Positions 35,682 to 44,829 of a DNA stretch of 46,181 bases are shown one piece after another. The position numbers were made by a program, and so were the translations under genes. This DNA is from CAZJAH01 sp964544155 (GTDB taxonomy: Bacteria; Bacteroidota; Ignavibacteria; Kapaibacteriales; UBA2268), in assembly GCA_964544155.1 (NCBI GenBank), contig CAZJAH010000022.1, forward strand, positions 1 to 46,181. The letters run 5' to 3'. The notes beneath the pieces are model-generated. The model saw only the letters and a list, made by a program, of their open reading frames with translations, searched no databases and was not told the DNA's origin. How positions within the stretch are numbered: the first letter of the stretch is position 1; each line of letters starts with the position of its first letter.

Positions 35682-36721
35682 CTTTCGCTCCCAAATAAAT
35701 TAAGAGATGTAATGAACCTGTTCTTCCTTTCAGTGACGAAAATCTCTAAAACGAGCAACAACAGGGCAGCCGCCAGCAAATACTGGAAGCGGTCTTCATA
35801 TTCAGTAAACATCCTGGCTTCAAATTCTGTTTTTTCAAGGGCCTGTATATTTTCAATAAGAGGAGTAAAATCAGTCCCAACAGAAGAAGCCCTCAGAAAT
35901 TCGCCTCCGGTTTCGTTGGTAATCTGCCGAAGCATCCCCGCATTTAATTTAGAAACAACGGTTTCGCCCCGCTCATCCTTCTGAAAGCCTACCCTGGTAT
36001 CGCCTCGATATTCGGGCACGGGCGCGCCTTTTTCCGATCCCATTCCTATTGTATGAATGATAATACCCTTTTTATCAGCTTCTTTAGCTAATGCGAGTGC
36101 GTCATCTTCATGATTTTCACCGTCGGTTATGAGTATTATCACTTTCTGCCTCTCTTTTTCTTCGGAAAATGACTCTTTTGCCAGGTCAAGCGCTCTGCCA
36201 ATGGCTGTACCCTGTGTAGGGATAATATCCGTGCTAAGGGTTGAAGTCATCAGTTTGGCGGCGGAATAATCACTAGTTAGCGGCAGCTGTACAAAAGCTT
36301 CGCCGGCAAAGGCTATAAGGCCTATGCGGTCGTTCTTCAGCCTCTCGATCAGTCGGGCAATAGCCTGCTTCGACTGTTCCAGCCTGTTGGGTTTGATATC
36401 TTCCGCGAGCATTGAATTTGACACGTCACAGGCAATAACAACTTCAACGCCTTCGCGTTTGACTTCTTCCATTTTTGTTCCTACCTGCGGATTAGCAACA
36501 GCAAAGATCAGCAAAAGCATGGCCAGTGAATAAAACGCGGCCTTTACATAAGGCTTATACCGGGACGAATCGGGGATAAGCCTTTGAACCAGGCGGGTAT
36601 CTCCGAATTTTTTTAAAGCCCTGGCATTTAATATCCTTGATAATACGAACATTAATATTATTACTAAAACTATGGGCAGGGCGTATAAATATTCTATATT
36701 TGCAAATCTGATCAATTCCAT
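35678..36721 (-). CDS. batB: BatB: vWA domain membrane protein
   Basis: The 347-residue protein has two N-terminal membrane segments (about 12-29 and 60-79), a von Willebrand A domain, and a C-terminal membrane segment (about 310-330). The MIDAS metal site is complete: Asp99-x-Ser101-x-Ser103 (DVSNSM), Thr172 and Asp200 (TDGENHEDD). Complete MIDAS and this length fit BatB (or BatA). It heads the batBCDE operon and is separated from the divergent subtilase gene by 172 bases that hold a perfect palindrome at 36819. BatA, MoxR ATPase and the DUF58 protein that usually precede it are not here. Confidence 0.9.
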   Translation of the reverse strand: MELIRFANIEYLYALPIVLVIILMFVLSRILNARALKKFGDTRLVQRLIPDSSRYKPYVKAAFYSLAMLLLIFAVANPQVGTKMEEVKREGVEVVIACDVSNSMLAEDIKPNRLEQSKQAIARLIERLKNDRIGLIAFAGEAFVQLPLTSDYSAAKLMTSTLSTDIIPTQGTAIGRALDLAKESFSEEKERQKVIILITDGENHEDDALALAKEADKKGIIIHTIGMGSEKGAPVPEYRGDTRVGFQKDERGETVVSKLNAGMLRQITNETGGEFLRASSVGTDFTPLIENIQALEKTEFEARMFTEYEDRFQYLLAAALLLLVLEIFVTERKNRFITSLNLFGSER

Positions 36722-36818
36722 TTTGTGCTTTACCCAAATTAATATTTCCGGCGGAAAATTAGACGAATTTTATTTTTCATAAGTCTAACTTTTATATTAC
36801 TGATTTTTTCGGGAAATT

Positions 36819-36838
36819 GTTACACTTTTTAGTGTAAC
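36819..36838. promoter_or_regulatory. Perfect palindrome in divergent promoter region
   Basis: GTTACACT (36819-36826), spacer TTTT, and AGTGTAAC (36831-36838) form a perfect 8-bp inverted repeat. It lies 98 bases before the batB start and 55 before the subtilase start, the position expected of an operator. An RNA hairpin in the subtilase leader is the alternative; no T run follows, so a terminator is unlikely. Confidence 0.5.
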
Positions 36839-36893
36839 TTTATGCTCTTTTATCACATTATCTGTTTATATTCATACATAATACGGGACCAGG

Positions 36894-39755
36894 ATGCCGC
36901 GATATATATTGATTTTTGGGATTTTATGCTTCAACTTATACTCGTTAGAGGCATTTCAGGATAATGATATTATCATTAAATTCACCGGAGGCAGTTACGA
37001 ATACTCAGAATGGCTTCAGTCAGGCAGGTCGGGCAGTATTGGATTTCTGGATGATATTATTGGTAATCATCAAACGCTGCCTGCCGTTAATTCGGATATA
37101 ATAAATACTCTTAATAAAAAAGCTGATAATTCACTTGCTCCATTACCATCAAATAAATATAGCCATCTTCTCAGGATATGTGTTATAAGGCCCGACAGGC
37201 CGTTGAATTCCGCGCTTATGGCATCTAAACTCAGTGCTTATGAATTTATAGAATACGCCGAGCCGGCTCCCAAACGGTATTTTTCTGAAATCCCCGACGA
37301 CCCTCTATTTGACGATCAATATTACATCAGCAAGATTAACACCATCAGCGCCTGGGATTCCATCCCTAAAGGCAGCGATGAAGTCCTCCTTGCAATTGTC
37401 GATACAGGAGTGGATTATCTTCACGAAGACCTCGATGATAATATTTGGTTTAACCCCGGGGAAACGGGAATTGATAGTTTCGGATTCGACAAAAGCACAA
37501 ATGGCGTGGATGATGACGGCAACGGATTTATCGATGATTGGCGGGGCTGGGACTTTGCCGGCGAAAACGGCTTTGACAATGATCCAATGCCGGGGCATTT
37601 GCACGGTACTCATGTCGCGGGAATTTCTGCTGCAATTTCTGATAATGCAACGGGCATTACAGGTATAGCTATCCGCACTAAGATTATCCCGGTAAAGGTC
37701 GGCAGAGATGATCCTTTCAGTAAATCTGTTGTTAATGCTTATGACGGCATACTGTACGCCGCGGCCGTAGGCGCGGATGTGATAAACTGCTCCTGGGGCG
37801 GTTCGGCATTTTCACAGTCAGAGCAAGAAGTAATAAATACAGCCCTTGACGCGGGATGCGTTGTTGTGGGGGCAGCCGGAAATAATTACAGCAATCAGGC
37901 ATTTTATCCCGCAGGATATAAAGGTGTGATGTCTGTAGCGGCCGTTAACAGGAATGATTTTAAGGCAGATTTTTCGAATTTTCATCCTGTTGTAGATGTT
38001 TCAGCTCCTGGTATTGGTATTTTATCCACAATTCCGGGCAATGATTATACTCCGCTCGACGGCACTTCAATGGCATCTCCTGTAGCAGCAGGAGTGGCCT
38101 GCCTTGTAAAGCTTAAACACCGCGATTACAATTCCGAACAGGTTATAGAACATATCAAAGCTACCAGCGATAATATATATGACCGTAACCGGCAATACAC
38201 CGGATTGCTCGGCAGAGGAAGAGTGAACGCTTTCAGCGCTGTTACCGCAGAAAACCCCAGATCGCTTATCATGGAAAATTACAGGTTCGAGGAAGAAATA
38301 CCAAACGGTATATTCGAACCTGGTGAAAGAATCGATCTTTATATTAAAGTTAAAAATGTACTGGGGCCTTTAGAACTTGTTGGCCTCCAGGCCGAATCCC
38401 CATCCCCTAATGCTCCTGAATTCATTGAAGATATAATCAATTTCGGCAACCTGAATACGGGTGAAGCGATCGAAGGCGGGCAGCCTGTCACTTTCATTCT
38501 ACCTGAAAAAATACCTGTTAATTACAAAATGGAATTCATCATTGAATTTTTCGCGCGTGGAGGATATAAACATACAGAAGCTATTACTTTTATCGTAAAT
38601 CCTTCTTACAGGACAATGGACGAAAACAACTTAAGTGTAACGTTCAACAATCGCGGGAATATAGCATTTAATGATTTCCCTGATAATGCGCAAGGGGAAG
38701 GATTCAAATATAAAGGCGGCAGCAATCTTCTGTATGAAGGTGCTTTGATGGTCGCCACAGGTAGAAATCGGGTATCAAATACCGCAAGGGGCAGCTCAGG
38801 CTCTCCCCAGGATGATGACTTTTTCTCGGATGGAGTATTCACACTCCTGGCTCCGGGTAATATTGCAGATATGGAAGGCAGGGCCGAATATTCAGATACT
38901 AACGATGAAAACCAGGCCGGAGTGGCGGTAATGCAGGAAGCATTCCAGTTCAAAGATGAAGACAAGAAAGATTTTATCCTTATTAGCTATGATTTAATAA
39001 ATAATACAGGAGTTTATGTGGATTCACTTTTCGCGGGAATTTATTTAGACTGGGATATTGGCCCCGCAGGAGCGAATAATCTTATCCGCTATGATGAACT
39101 CAATAATTACGGTTATACCGAACGGTATAATTCTAATGAATTTCCTTTGACAGCAGCCGCGCTGCTGACAAATCAAAAGCTGAACTTCTTTGCAATGGAT
39201 AATAACGGCTCGACTCCGGATAATCCGGGCGTTTATGATGAATTCACAGATGAAGAAAAATACCAGGTACTTACTTCAGGTATAGCCAGAAAGCAGTCAT
39301 CAATCACTGACGCCTCGATGGTTATAGGCGGCGGCCCCATAAGGATTGACGGCGGTGATACCATAAGGCTGGCTTTCGCGCTGTTCGCGGCGGATACCAA
39401 ACAGCAGCTCGACGCGGTCCGCAGGCAGGCAGCTGAAACCGCAGCGCAGTTTGAGCTTGATGAAAGTCCCTTTGGCGGAATACCGGAATTATCAAGGATA
39501 ACTAATATATATCCCAATCCCGGCTACGGCATTGTTTCGATCGAATATGAGCTTAATGACAGGCAAAACATTAAGCTGTTGATCACGGATTTGTCAGGCA
39601 AAATAATCGATATAATTCTGAACAGAAGCCAACTCCCCGGCAGGAAAACAATTTCCTTTAATACCGGAGCACTGAAGCTTACTCAGGGAGCGTACTATAT
39701 TATCCTGGAAACTGAAAAAGCATATCATGTAAAGAATCTGATAATAGTGGAATGA
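36894..39755 (+). CDS. T9SS-secreted subtilisin-like serine protease
   Basis: This 953-residue secreted peptidase of family S8 has the complete triad: Asp170 (AIVDTGVD), His237 (HGTHVAG) and Ser392 (GTSMASP), with oxyanion Asn330 in GAAGNN. A signal peptide ending LEAFQ and a propeptide of about 110 residues come first. A large non-catalytic region (about 450-870) follows, with beta domains of unknown function. The C terminus (YPNPGYGIVSIEYEL to NLIIVE) is a T9SS type A sorting domain. It should act outside the cell on proteins. The gene is divergent from batB; its stop abuts the stop of the next, convergent gene. Confidence 0.92.
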   Translation: MPRYILIFGILCFNLYSLEAFQDNDIIIKFTGGSYEYSEWLQSGRSGSIGFLDDIIGNHQTLPAVNSDIINTLNKKADNSLAPLPSNKYSHLLRICVIRPDRPLNSALMASKLSAYEFIEYAEPAPKRYFSEIPDDPLFDDQYYISKINTISAWDSIPKGSDEVLLAIVDTGVDYLHEDLDDNIWFNPGETGIDSFGFDKSTNGVDDDGNGFIDDWRGWDFAGENGFDNDPMPGHLHGTHVAGISAAISDNATGITGIAIRTKIIPVKVGRDDPFSKSVVNAYDGILYAAAVGADVINCSWGGSAFSQSEQEVINTALDAGCVVVGAAGNNYSNQAFYPAGYKGVMSVAAVNRNDFKADFSNFHPVVDVSAPGIGILSTIPGNDYTPLDGTSMASPVAAGVACLVKLKHRDYNSEQVIEHIKATSDNIYDRNRQYTGLLGRGRVNAFSAVTAENPRSLIMENYRFEEEIPNGIFEPGERIDLYIKVKNVLGPLELVGLQAESPSPNAPEFIEDIINFGNLNTGEAIEGGQPVTFILPEKIPVNYKMEFIIEFFARGGYKHTEAITFIVNPSYRTMDENNLSVTFNNRGNIAFNDFPDNAQGEGFKYKGGSNLLYEGALMVATGRNRVSNTARGSSGSPQDDDFFSDGVFTLLAPGNIADMEGRAEYSDTNDENQAGVAVMQEAFQFKDEDKKDFILISYDLINNTGVYVDSLFAGIYLDWDIGPAGANNLIRYDELNNYGYTERYNSNEFPLTAAALLTNQKLNFFAMDNNGSTPDNPGVYDEFTDEEKYQVLTSGIARKQSSITDASMVIGGGPIRIDGGDTIRLAFALFAADTKQQLDAVRRQAAETAAQFELDESPFGGIPELSRITNIYPNPGYGIVSIEYELNDRQNIKLLITDLSGKIIDIILNRSQLPGRKTISFNTGALKLTQGAYYIILETEKAYHVKNLIIVE

Positions 39756-40748
39756 TCAGCTTTCGGTTAAAAGCCCGGCTGTCAGTTTTTTAACTATTTC
39801 TCTGTATTGATCAATATCGTCCTTTTTTAAAACATCTTCCGCGGTTTTGATGACTTCAAGATCGCCTTTTGATGTATTACAAAGGTGCATTGTTATTCGC
39901 GCGCCTTCTTCAATTCTTTGTATGGTACCTATAATGAATTTTTCAACATCAAAACTGTTAAGCGCGTGCACTTCCTGTCTTGTAGGCTGGGTGTAGTTTT
40001 CGATACCGATGAGATTGAACATAATATAAAGGGAATCCCTTGTTTCGAGGTCATATGCTACATATCCCTTATGCTTCCTGGCTTCTACGAATATGCTTTC
40101 GGCCGCATCGTAAGAGGTTATCACTTTCTTCTCAAATATCTCCCATAAAGGCAGATTTTCATTATTCTTATATTCAAGCCCGCCGATGACCAGGGTTTTA
40201 GCCGGATAGACAGTCAGCCCGCCTTTATCATGATACATAAGTGAATCATTCTTTAAATCCGCAAACGCGCGCTGCAACGCTTCCAGCAAATTCGGATCGG
40301 CAATGTGCTTATCGTCAGCCTCGTTAAAATAATGCATCAGGGCATAGCCTGTCCCTTTATTTACTTCGTCAGGATTTTGATTTAAAGCGGCAGTAAGATC
40401 AACCCTGAGGATATTTTTAAAAGTTTTTACAGAGGCAAACATGATCTCACATGCCTGAAGCTCATCCGCTAAATTTTTGGCTGTTGGCGCAATTTCTGAT
40501 CTTTCAAGCTGCTTTCTGACTGAATCGGCATAATAAGATGGCACAAGCCTGTATTTATTTGTTAAATTCAGTGCAATGTTCAAAGCCGCTTCAAATTTAC
40601 TGCGGGATACGTTCTCAGCCCTTTCAAGGTTTACATTTGCAAGCAAAACGTCGCAGGGCTTAGCGTCTGCGGAAGTATCCTCAACTGTCTGTGATTGCAG
40701 GCCAAACGGTATAAAAGCCAATGCAATTATCAAATATTTTAGTTTCAT
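39756..40748 (-). CDS. Exported protein, TolB-N/FlgO-like
   Basis: I cannot name this 330-residue protein with confidence. It has a signal peptide ending LQSQ. Residues about 30-125 (CDVLLANVNLERAENVSRSKFEAAL, KYRLVPSYYADSVRKQL, LADELQACEIMFASVKTFKNILRVDLTA) have the pattern of TolB-N/CsgG/FlgO-like domains, where a helical register of conserved Leu and Asp alternates with strands. The remainder is helical and beta, without known motifs. The stop abuts the stop of the subtilase gene. A candidate promoter lies at 40841. It is probably periplasmic. Confidence 0.6.
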   Translation of the reverse strand: MKLKYLIIALAFIPFGLQSQTVEDTSADAKPCDVLLANVNLERAENVSRSKFEAALNIALNLTNKYRLVPSYYADSVRKQLERSEIAPTAKNLADELQACEIMFASVKTFKNILRVDLTAALNQNPDEVNKGTGYALMHYFNEADDKHIADPNLLEALQRAFADLKNDSLMYHDKGGLTVYPAKTLVIGGLEYKNNENLPLWEIFEKKVITSYDAAESIFVEARKHKGYVAYDLETRDSLYIMFNLIGIENYTQPTRQEVHALNSFDVEKFIIGTIQRIEEGARITMHLCNTSKGDLEVIKTAEDVLKKDDIDQYREIVKKLTAGLLTES

Positions 40749-40840
40749 TTACTCACTATCTCCCTAATAAATCTACCGCTGTTAATGTATTAAATGACAT
40801 TTGTGGCGATTTAGTGTTCAATTTTCAGCTTAAATTTTTA

Positions 40841-40848
40841 CAAAACTA
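40841..40848 (-). promoter_or_regulatory. Candidate -7 element for exported protein
   Basis: Read on the minus strand this is TAGTTTTG, matching TAnnTTTG. It is 93 bases upstream of the ATG at 40748, which leaves a fairly long leader, so confidence is low. Confidence 0.25.
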
Positions 40849-40943
40849 CGAATAATTATTTGCGGTATTATTAATTAAATAATAAATAAGGAATACACAG
40901 TCACGTTATAACAATATATTTTTTAACTTATTGGGATTATATC

Positions 40944-41492
40944 ATGAAATTAAAGATATCCGCTTTACTTTTAGCACTGATCATTATTTCCTGCGGGAAC
41001 GGTCAAAAAGACGTTAAAATTCCCAAGTTGGATGAATCCACAGCTCAAGAGTTAATGATGGCTGATTTTGTTATGCTTGTACCGGGCGATTGGATTAAAG
41101 AAAATCCGGATAATGAATTCAGGAACGTGCAATATCACATTAAAGGCCACATGGATGTAAAAATGCTCGGATTTTACTTTGGCGATCAGCCCGAGATGGC
41201 CGTGCAGAATATAGACAGGTGGAAGAATGAATTTACCGAAGTTGAAGAAACCGGCGGAGAAACAATTGAAAATGGTATTGAGTATGTGACAATAAAAGGC
41301 GATTTTAAGAAAAAGCCGTTTCCCATGGCAGAAGAATACCAGGAAGTACCCGGATACATGACCATAGCCGCGATAGTACCGTCGAATGAAGGGCCTTATT
41401 ATTTCAAGATGAACGGCCCTGAAGATGTAGTTTCAGAGCAGCTGGGGAATTTTCTAGCCTTCCTAAAATCTTATAAAAAGTTAGAAGTTTAA
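40944..41492 (+). CDS. Small lipoprotein of unknown function
   Basis: The 182-residue product has a lipoprotein signal peptide with lipobox IISC (Cys17) followed by GNGQKD. The mature part is a single acidic domain with no motif I recognise: ADFVMLVPGDWIKENPDN, FRNVQYHIKGHMDVKMLGFYFGDQPEM and VPGYMTIAAIVPSNEGPYYFKMNGPEDVV. The pattern of short strands with a helical C terminus (VVSEQLGNFLAFLKSY) resembles small lipoproteins whose N-terminal part reads like a periplasmic solute domain. It is divergent from the exported gene at 39756 and has its own terminator. Confidence 0.65.
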   Translation: MKLKISALLLALIIISCGNGQKDVKIPKLDESTAQELMMADFVMLVPGDWIKENPDNEFRNVQYHIKGHMDVKMLGFYFGDQPEMAVQNIDRWKNEFTEVEETGGETIENGIEYVTIKGDFKKKPFPMAEEYQEVPGYMTIAAIVPSNEGPYYFKMNGPEDVVSEQLGNFLAFLKSYKKLEV

Positions 41493-41509
41493 TTTTTATG
41501 GAAAGCATA

Positions 41510-41542
41510 AAGGAGGCCGTGAATATTTGGCGGCCTCTTTTT
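41510..41542 (+). terminator. Rho-independent terminator after lipoprotein
   Basis: GAGGCCG (41513-41519) pairs with CGGCCTC (41531-41537), with further G-T and A-T pairs at the base, followed by T5. It also lies just before the convergent membrane-protein stop. Confidence 0.75.
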
Positions 41543-41552
41543 GTAATAGCAT

Positions 41553-42401
41553 CTAATCTTTTAATCTATTTCCCGGCGATAGCAATCTCCAAAGAGTATT
41601 TAATCCAGCTCCCGTCATCGCTGCCCAGACTGCCGATAAATCGGCAAAAGAACTTCCGCCATACCACATAAATGAAGCCAGAGCGTAGAAACCAAGTATA
41701 ATCTGCGCCGATCGTACCCTGGCGCTAAGAATCTTTCCGCTGTAATTGTCTGCCATACTTTTCAGATTAACAGTTGTCAGCACCGTTAACGCGTACATAA
41801 GAGTTATTATTAATGTTGTGATAAACAAAGTATCGTGTATCTGCAATTTGACATATCCACTGCTATTGAAAAGATAGGCGAAAAGAATAAAAAACAAGAA
41901 TAAAGCGCCATAGAATCTGTGCGATGGCTTGCCGTCATGCAGGCGGGCGTCAATAAAAAAAGCAGTCGTGAGCATCACACTGATTAGCCAGTTATTGAAA
42001 TAGCTAAGTAGTATTCCAAGTACCAGAATCAAAACAGAATCGAGAACCGTAGGTTTTAACCCGGTTGTACGGTTAACCATTCTTATAACCATAAGCATGA
42101 AAAACAATTCGATAATGTCCGCCTTTCCGGAGAAATACCAGTAAGCGGCATAAGCCGGCAGAGCTATAAACGCTGAAGCATCATGATCCGGATCGACTTC
42201 CCTGCCCACAGCCCAGCTGAGGAAAAATCCAATAGCAAATGTAAGTGAATTACTTACAGCCTTTAGTATGTTTACATTTTCAACAAATACATAAAAAAAT
42301 GCAGCCAGGATAAAAGCTCCCGCGGTTAGATACAGTATCATACTGTTTGTTTTCAAGTTAAGATCGATCGGCCTTCCCAGTGATGTAAACCTTCTATCCA
42401 T
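41553..42401 (-). CDS. Multi-pass membrane protein, unknown function
   Basis: The 282-residue product is a polytopic inner-membrane protein with about eight hydrophobic segments. A polar stretch, AVGREVDPDHDASAFIALPAY, lies between the first ones and looks conserved in type (Gly-Arg-Glu-Val-Asp-Pro-Asp), as in uncharacterised membrane proteins. A second polar site is FFIDARLHDGKP. I cannot name a family or substrate. The start at 42401 follows a short AT-rich region. The gene appears monocistronic and is convergent with the lipoprotein at 40944. Confidence 0.6.
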   Translation of the reverse strand: MDRRFTSLGRPIDLNLKTNSMILYLTAGAFILAAFFYVFVENVNILKAVSNSLTFAIGFFLSWAVGREVDPDHDASAFIALPAYAAYWYFSGKADIIELFFMLMVIRMVNRTTGLKPTVLDSVLILVLGILLSYFNNWLISVMLTTAFFIDARLHDGKPSHRFYGALFLFFILFAYLFNSSGYVKLQIHDTLFITTLIITLMYALTVLTTVNLKSMADNYSGKILSARVRSAQIILGFYALASFMWYGGSSFADLSAVWAAMTGAGLNTLWRLLSPGNRLKD

Positions 42402-42504
42402 CGAATATCCCTTTCATAAACATTAGCGATTATGAAGGAAAGAAAGCCTTAGCGGGCTTTTATTGTAATTTCTTTAGATTATAAACCGGCTTTAATTTTT
42501 AAGT

Positions 42505-42536
42505 AATAAAAAGGCCCATGTCAATAAACACGGGCC
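42505..42536 (-). terminator. Terminator of gltA-mdh operon
   Basis: On the minus strand GGCCCGTGT pairs with ACATGGGCC (one G-T pair, loop of 6) and is followed by TTTTTATT. It lies 37 bases after the mdh stop. Confidence 0.8.
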
Positions 42537-42572
42537 AAACTTCAAATGTTAATCGAAACCAAGCTATAGATA

Positions 42573-43508
42573 TCAGCCTTTGACTAACTCCACAGCTTCT
42601 TTGATATTTTTCTTCACAAATTCATATGAATCATCAAATAGCTTCTTTTCGTCGTCATTGAGCTTTAGCTGTAGTACTTCTTCAACGCAGCCTTTACCCA
42701 GTTTAACGGGTACGCCGAGTACAGTGTCGTAGTATCCGTATTCGCCATCGAGATATACCGAGCAGGGGAATACGCGCTTTTGGTCTTTGACTATCGATTC
42801 GATCATCTGAACTACTGCCGAGGCGGGCGCGTAATAAGCGCTTCCTTCTTTCAGATATTTAACAATCTCTCCGCCTCCTTTGATAGTCCTCTGTACAATG
42901 GCATCGAGCCTATCCCCGGGGATCAGGTCCTGAACGGGGATACCCGATACGGTTGTGAACCTGGGAAGCGGCACCATAGTATCGCCATGGCCTCCCAACA
43001 GCAAAGCCTGTATATCCTGCATGGAAACATTCAGCTCCATTGAAATAAACGACCTGTAACGGGCAGTATCGAGAATGCCTGCCATGCCTACGATCTTGCT
43101 TTTATCGATATTGATCGTTTTATAAGCCAGGTAGGTCATAACATCCAGCGGATTCGAAACAATAATAAAATAAGCATCCGGTGAATACTTATAGGCCTGT
43201 TCGGCGCATGATTTAACTATGGAGGCATTCTTTACGAGCAAGTCTTCCCGTGTCATGCCGGGTTTTCTGGCAAGACCTGCCGTAATGACAACAATATCCG
43301 ACCCTTTTGTAGGTTCATAATCATTTGTGCCGTATATTCTGGTATCCGACCCCAGCACCGGCATTGATTCATACATATCAAGAGCTTTACCCTGGGGTAT
43401 TCCTTCAAGAATATCTACCAGCTGCACTTCATTTGCCAGTTCCTGGTTAGCGATCAACTGGGCAGTTGTAGCGCCTACATGTCCTGCTCCAATAACAGTT
43501 ATTTTCAT
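42573..43508 (-). CDS. mdh: Malate dehydrogenase, LDH-like
   Basis: Mdh oxidises malate to oxaloacetate with NAD in the TCA cycle. The 311-residue length fits the LDH-like MDH type. Motifs: Rossmann VIGAGHVGATTA, VDILEG with the NAD-selecting Asp, the substrate loop GLARKPGMTREDLL (the Arg before Lys-Pro-Gly-Met fits malate rather than lactate), NPLDVMTY, and the catalytic His174 in GGHGDTMVPL. The start is 46 bases after the gltA stop, and GGAA upstream is a likely ribosome site, so the two form an operon making consecutive TCA enzymes. A terminator at 42505 ends the unit. Confidence 0.96.
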   Translation of the reverse strand: MKITVIGAGHVGATTAQLIANQELANEVQLVDILEGIPQGKALDMYESMPVLGSDTRIYGTNDYEPTKGSDIVVITAGLARKPGMTREDLLVKNASIVKSCAEQAYKYSPDAYFIIVSNPLDVMTYLAYKTINIDKSKIVGMAGILDTARYRSFISMELNVSMQDIQALLLGGHGDTMVPLPRFTTVSGIPVQDLIPGDRLDAIVQRTIKGGGEIVKYLKEGSAYYAPASAVVQMIESIVKDQKRVFPCSVYLDGEYGYYDTVLGVPVKLGKGCVEEVLQLKLNDDEKKLFDDSYEFVKKNIKEAVELVKG

Positions 43509-43554
43509 ATTAAAAATTTCCTTTTTATTAACTTTAACAGTTTATTTAATCAAA

Positions 43555-44829
43555 TTAACCTAACATCTCTTTGAATTTATGTGTAGGCAATGATTTAGGC
43601 CTGGTGATCGGCAATCCGTAAGCTCTTGATACTACAGCCTGCGAGCAAATACCAAGGGACCTTGAAATACTGAACAGTACGGTGTAGTAGCTGAATTCTT
43701 TCATACCGTAGTGGTACAGCAGGGCGCCAGAGCCGGCGTCAACATTAGGCCATGGATTTTTGATCTTTTCAATTTGTTTGAGCACTTTAGGAACTACGTC
43801 ATAAAGTTTGGCAACAGTCTGGAATACCGGATCATCATTGAGATGTTTTTTACCAAAGGCCAGAAAAGCGCTGTATCTAGGATCAGTCACCCTGAGTACC
43901 GCGTGGCCGTATCCTGGAATTACCTTACCGGAATTGAGTGTATCCCAGGTGAACTGCTCGAGCTGTTCTTCGGATGGCGTACCGTTGAATTTATCCATTG
44001 TTTCGAGTACCCATTTCAGGCATTCCTGATTGGCAAGTCCGTGAAGCGGGCCCGCCAGGCCATTGAGCCCTCCTGACAGTGAATAATACAGATCGGATAA
44101 AGCGGAATTAATTGTGGCAGCTGTATAAGCGCTAACGTTGCCGCCTTCGTGATCGCAATGCAAAGTAAAGTACAGTCTCATTAGTTCGGTCAACGAGCCG
44201 TTAGGATCATCGAGCCCGGTCATTTTAACGTAATTAGCCGCCCAATGAGCGTTTGGATCCGGTTCTATCCTCGGGCCTTTATTAAATCGCTTTCTGTAAA
44301 CATAAGCACCTATAGCCGGAAGTTTGGCGACTATATCGAGAGTGTCCTCGAGTGTAGGCTTCCAATAATCTGCTTTTTTAATCCCTTCGGCGTAAGCTTT
44401 AGCGAATTTCGATTCGCGCTCCATTACAAGGATCGCGGTATTGAACATTACCATCGGATGTGATTCGGGATCCATATTATCAATTACATCCCAAACATAC
44501 TGCGGCACATTCTGACGGGAGCGTAATTCTTTTTGTAAATCCTGCAGCTCTTCATCGTTGGGCAGGTCTCCTGTAAGAAGCAGCCATAATATCTCTTCGG
44601 GCAGCTTATCTTCAAGTTTGCCCAGTTCGATACCCCTAATGATCAGGCCTTTATCAGGCGGTACTTCAGAAGTATCGCAGACAAGGCCTTTAACGCCCCT
44701 AAGACCGCCATATACCTGCGCCAGTTTGACATCAGATACTACCTTTTCACCATTTGCCTTAATAAATTCACGAATCTCTTCCACTAATGGAGGGAATTTT
44801 TGTTCGAGTTTTTCTTTTAGCATTGACAT
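43555..44829 (-). CDS. gltA: Citrate synthase, eukaryote-like type
   Basis: This enzyme condenses acetyl-CoA and oxaloacetate to citrate, the entry step of the TCA cycle. The 424-residue product has the catalytic His in GPLHGLANQE, the second His in IPGYGHAVLRVTDPR, and the catalytic Asp in NVDAGSGALLYHYGM. The sequence (LRGVKGLVCDTSEVPPDKGLIIRG near residue 45) fits the mitochondrial-type enzyme rather than the hexameric E. coli type. GGAGG lies 11 bases before the ATG at 44829. It precedes mdh by 46 bases. Confidence 0.95.
   Translation of the reverse strand: MSMLKEKLEQKFPPLVEEIREFIKANGEKVVSDVKLAQVYGGLRGVKGLVCDTSEVPPDKGLIIRGIELGKLEDKLPEEILWLLLTGDLPNDEELQDLQKELRSRQNVPQYVWDVIDNMDPESHPMVMFNTAILVMERESKFAKAYAEGIKKADYWKPTLEDTLDIVAKLPAIGAYVYRKRFNKGPRIEPDPNAHWAANYVKMTGLDDPNGSLTELMRLYFTLHCDHEGGNVSAYTAATINSALSDLYYSLSGGLNGLAGPLHGLANQECLKWVLETMDKFNGTPSEEQLEQFTWDTLNSGKVIPGYGHAVLRVTDPRYSAFLAFGKKHLNDDPVFQTVAKLYDVVPKVLKQIEKIKNPWPNVDAGSGALLYHYGMKEFSYYTVLFSISRSLGICSQAVVSRAYGLPITRPKSLPTHKFKEMLG

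Noticed and set aside
36819..36838. The palindrome as a terminator
   Set aside because: No T run follows on either strand, and it lies between divergent gene starts.
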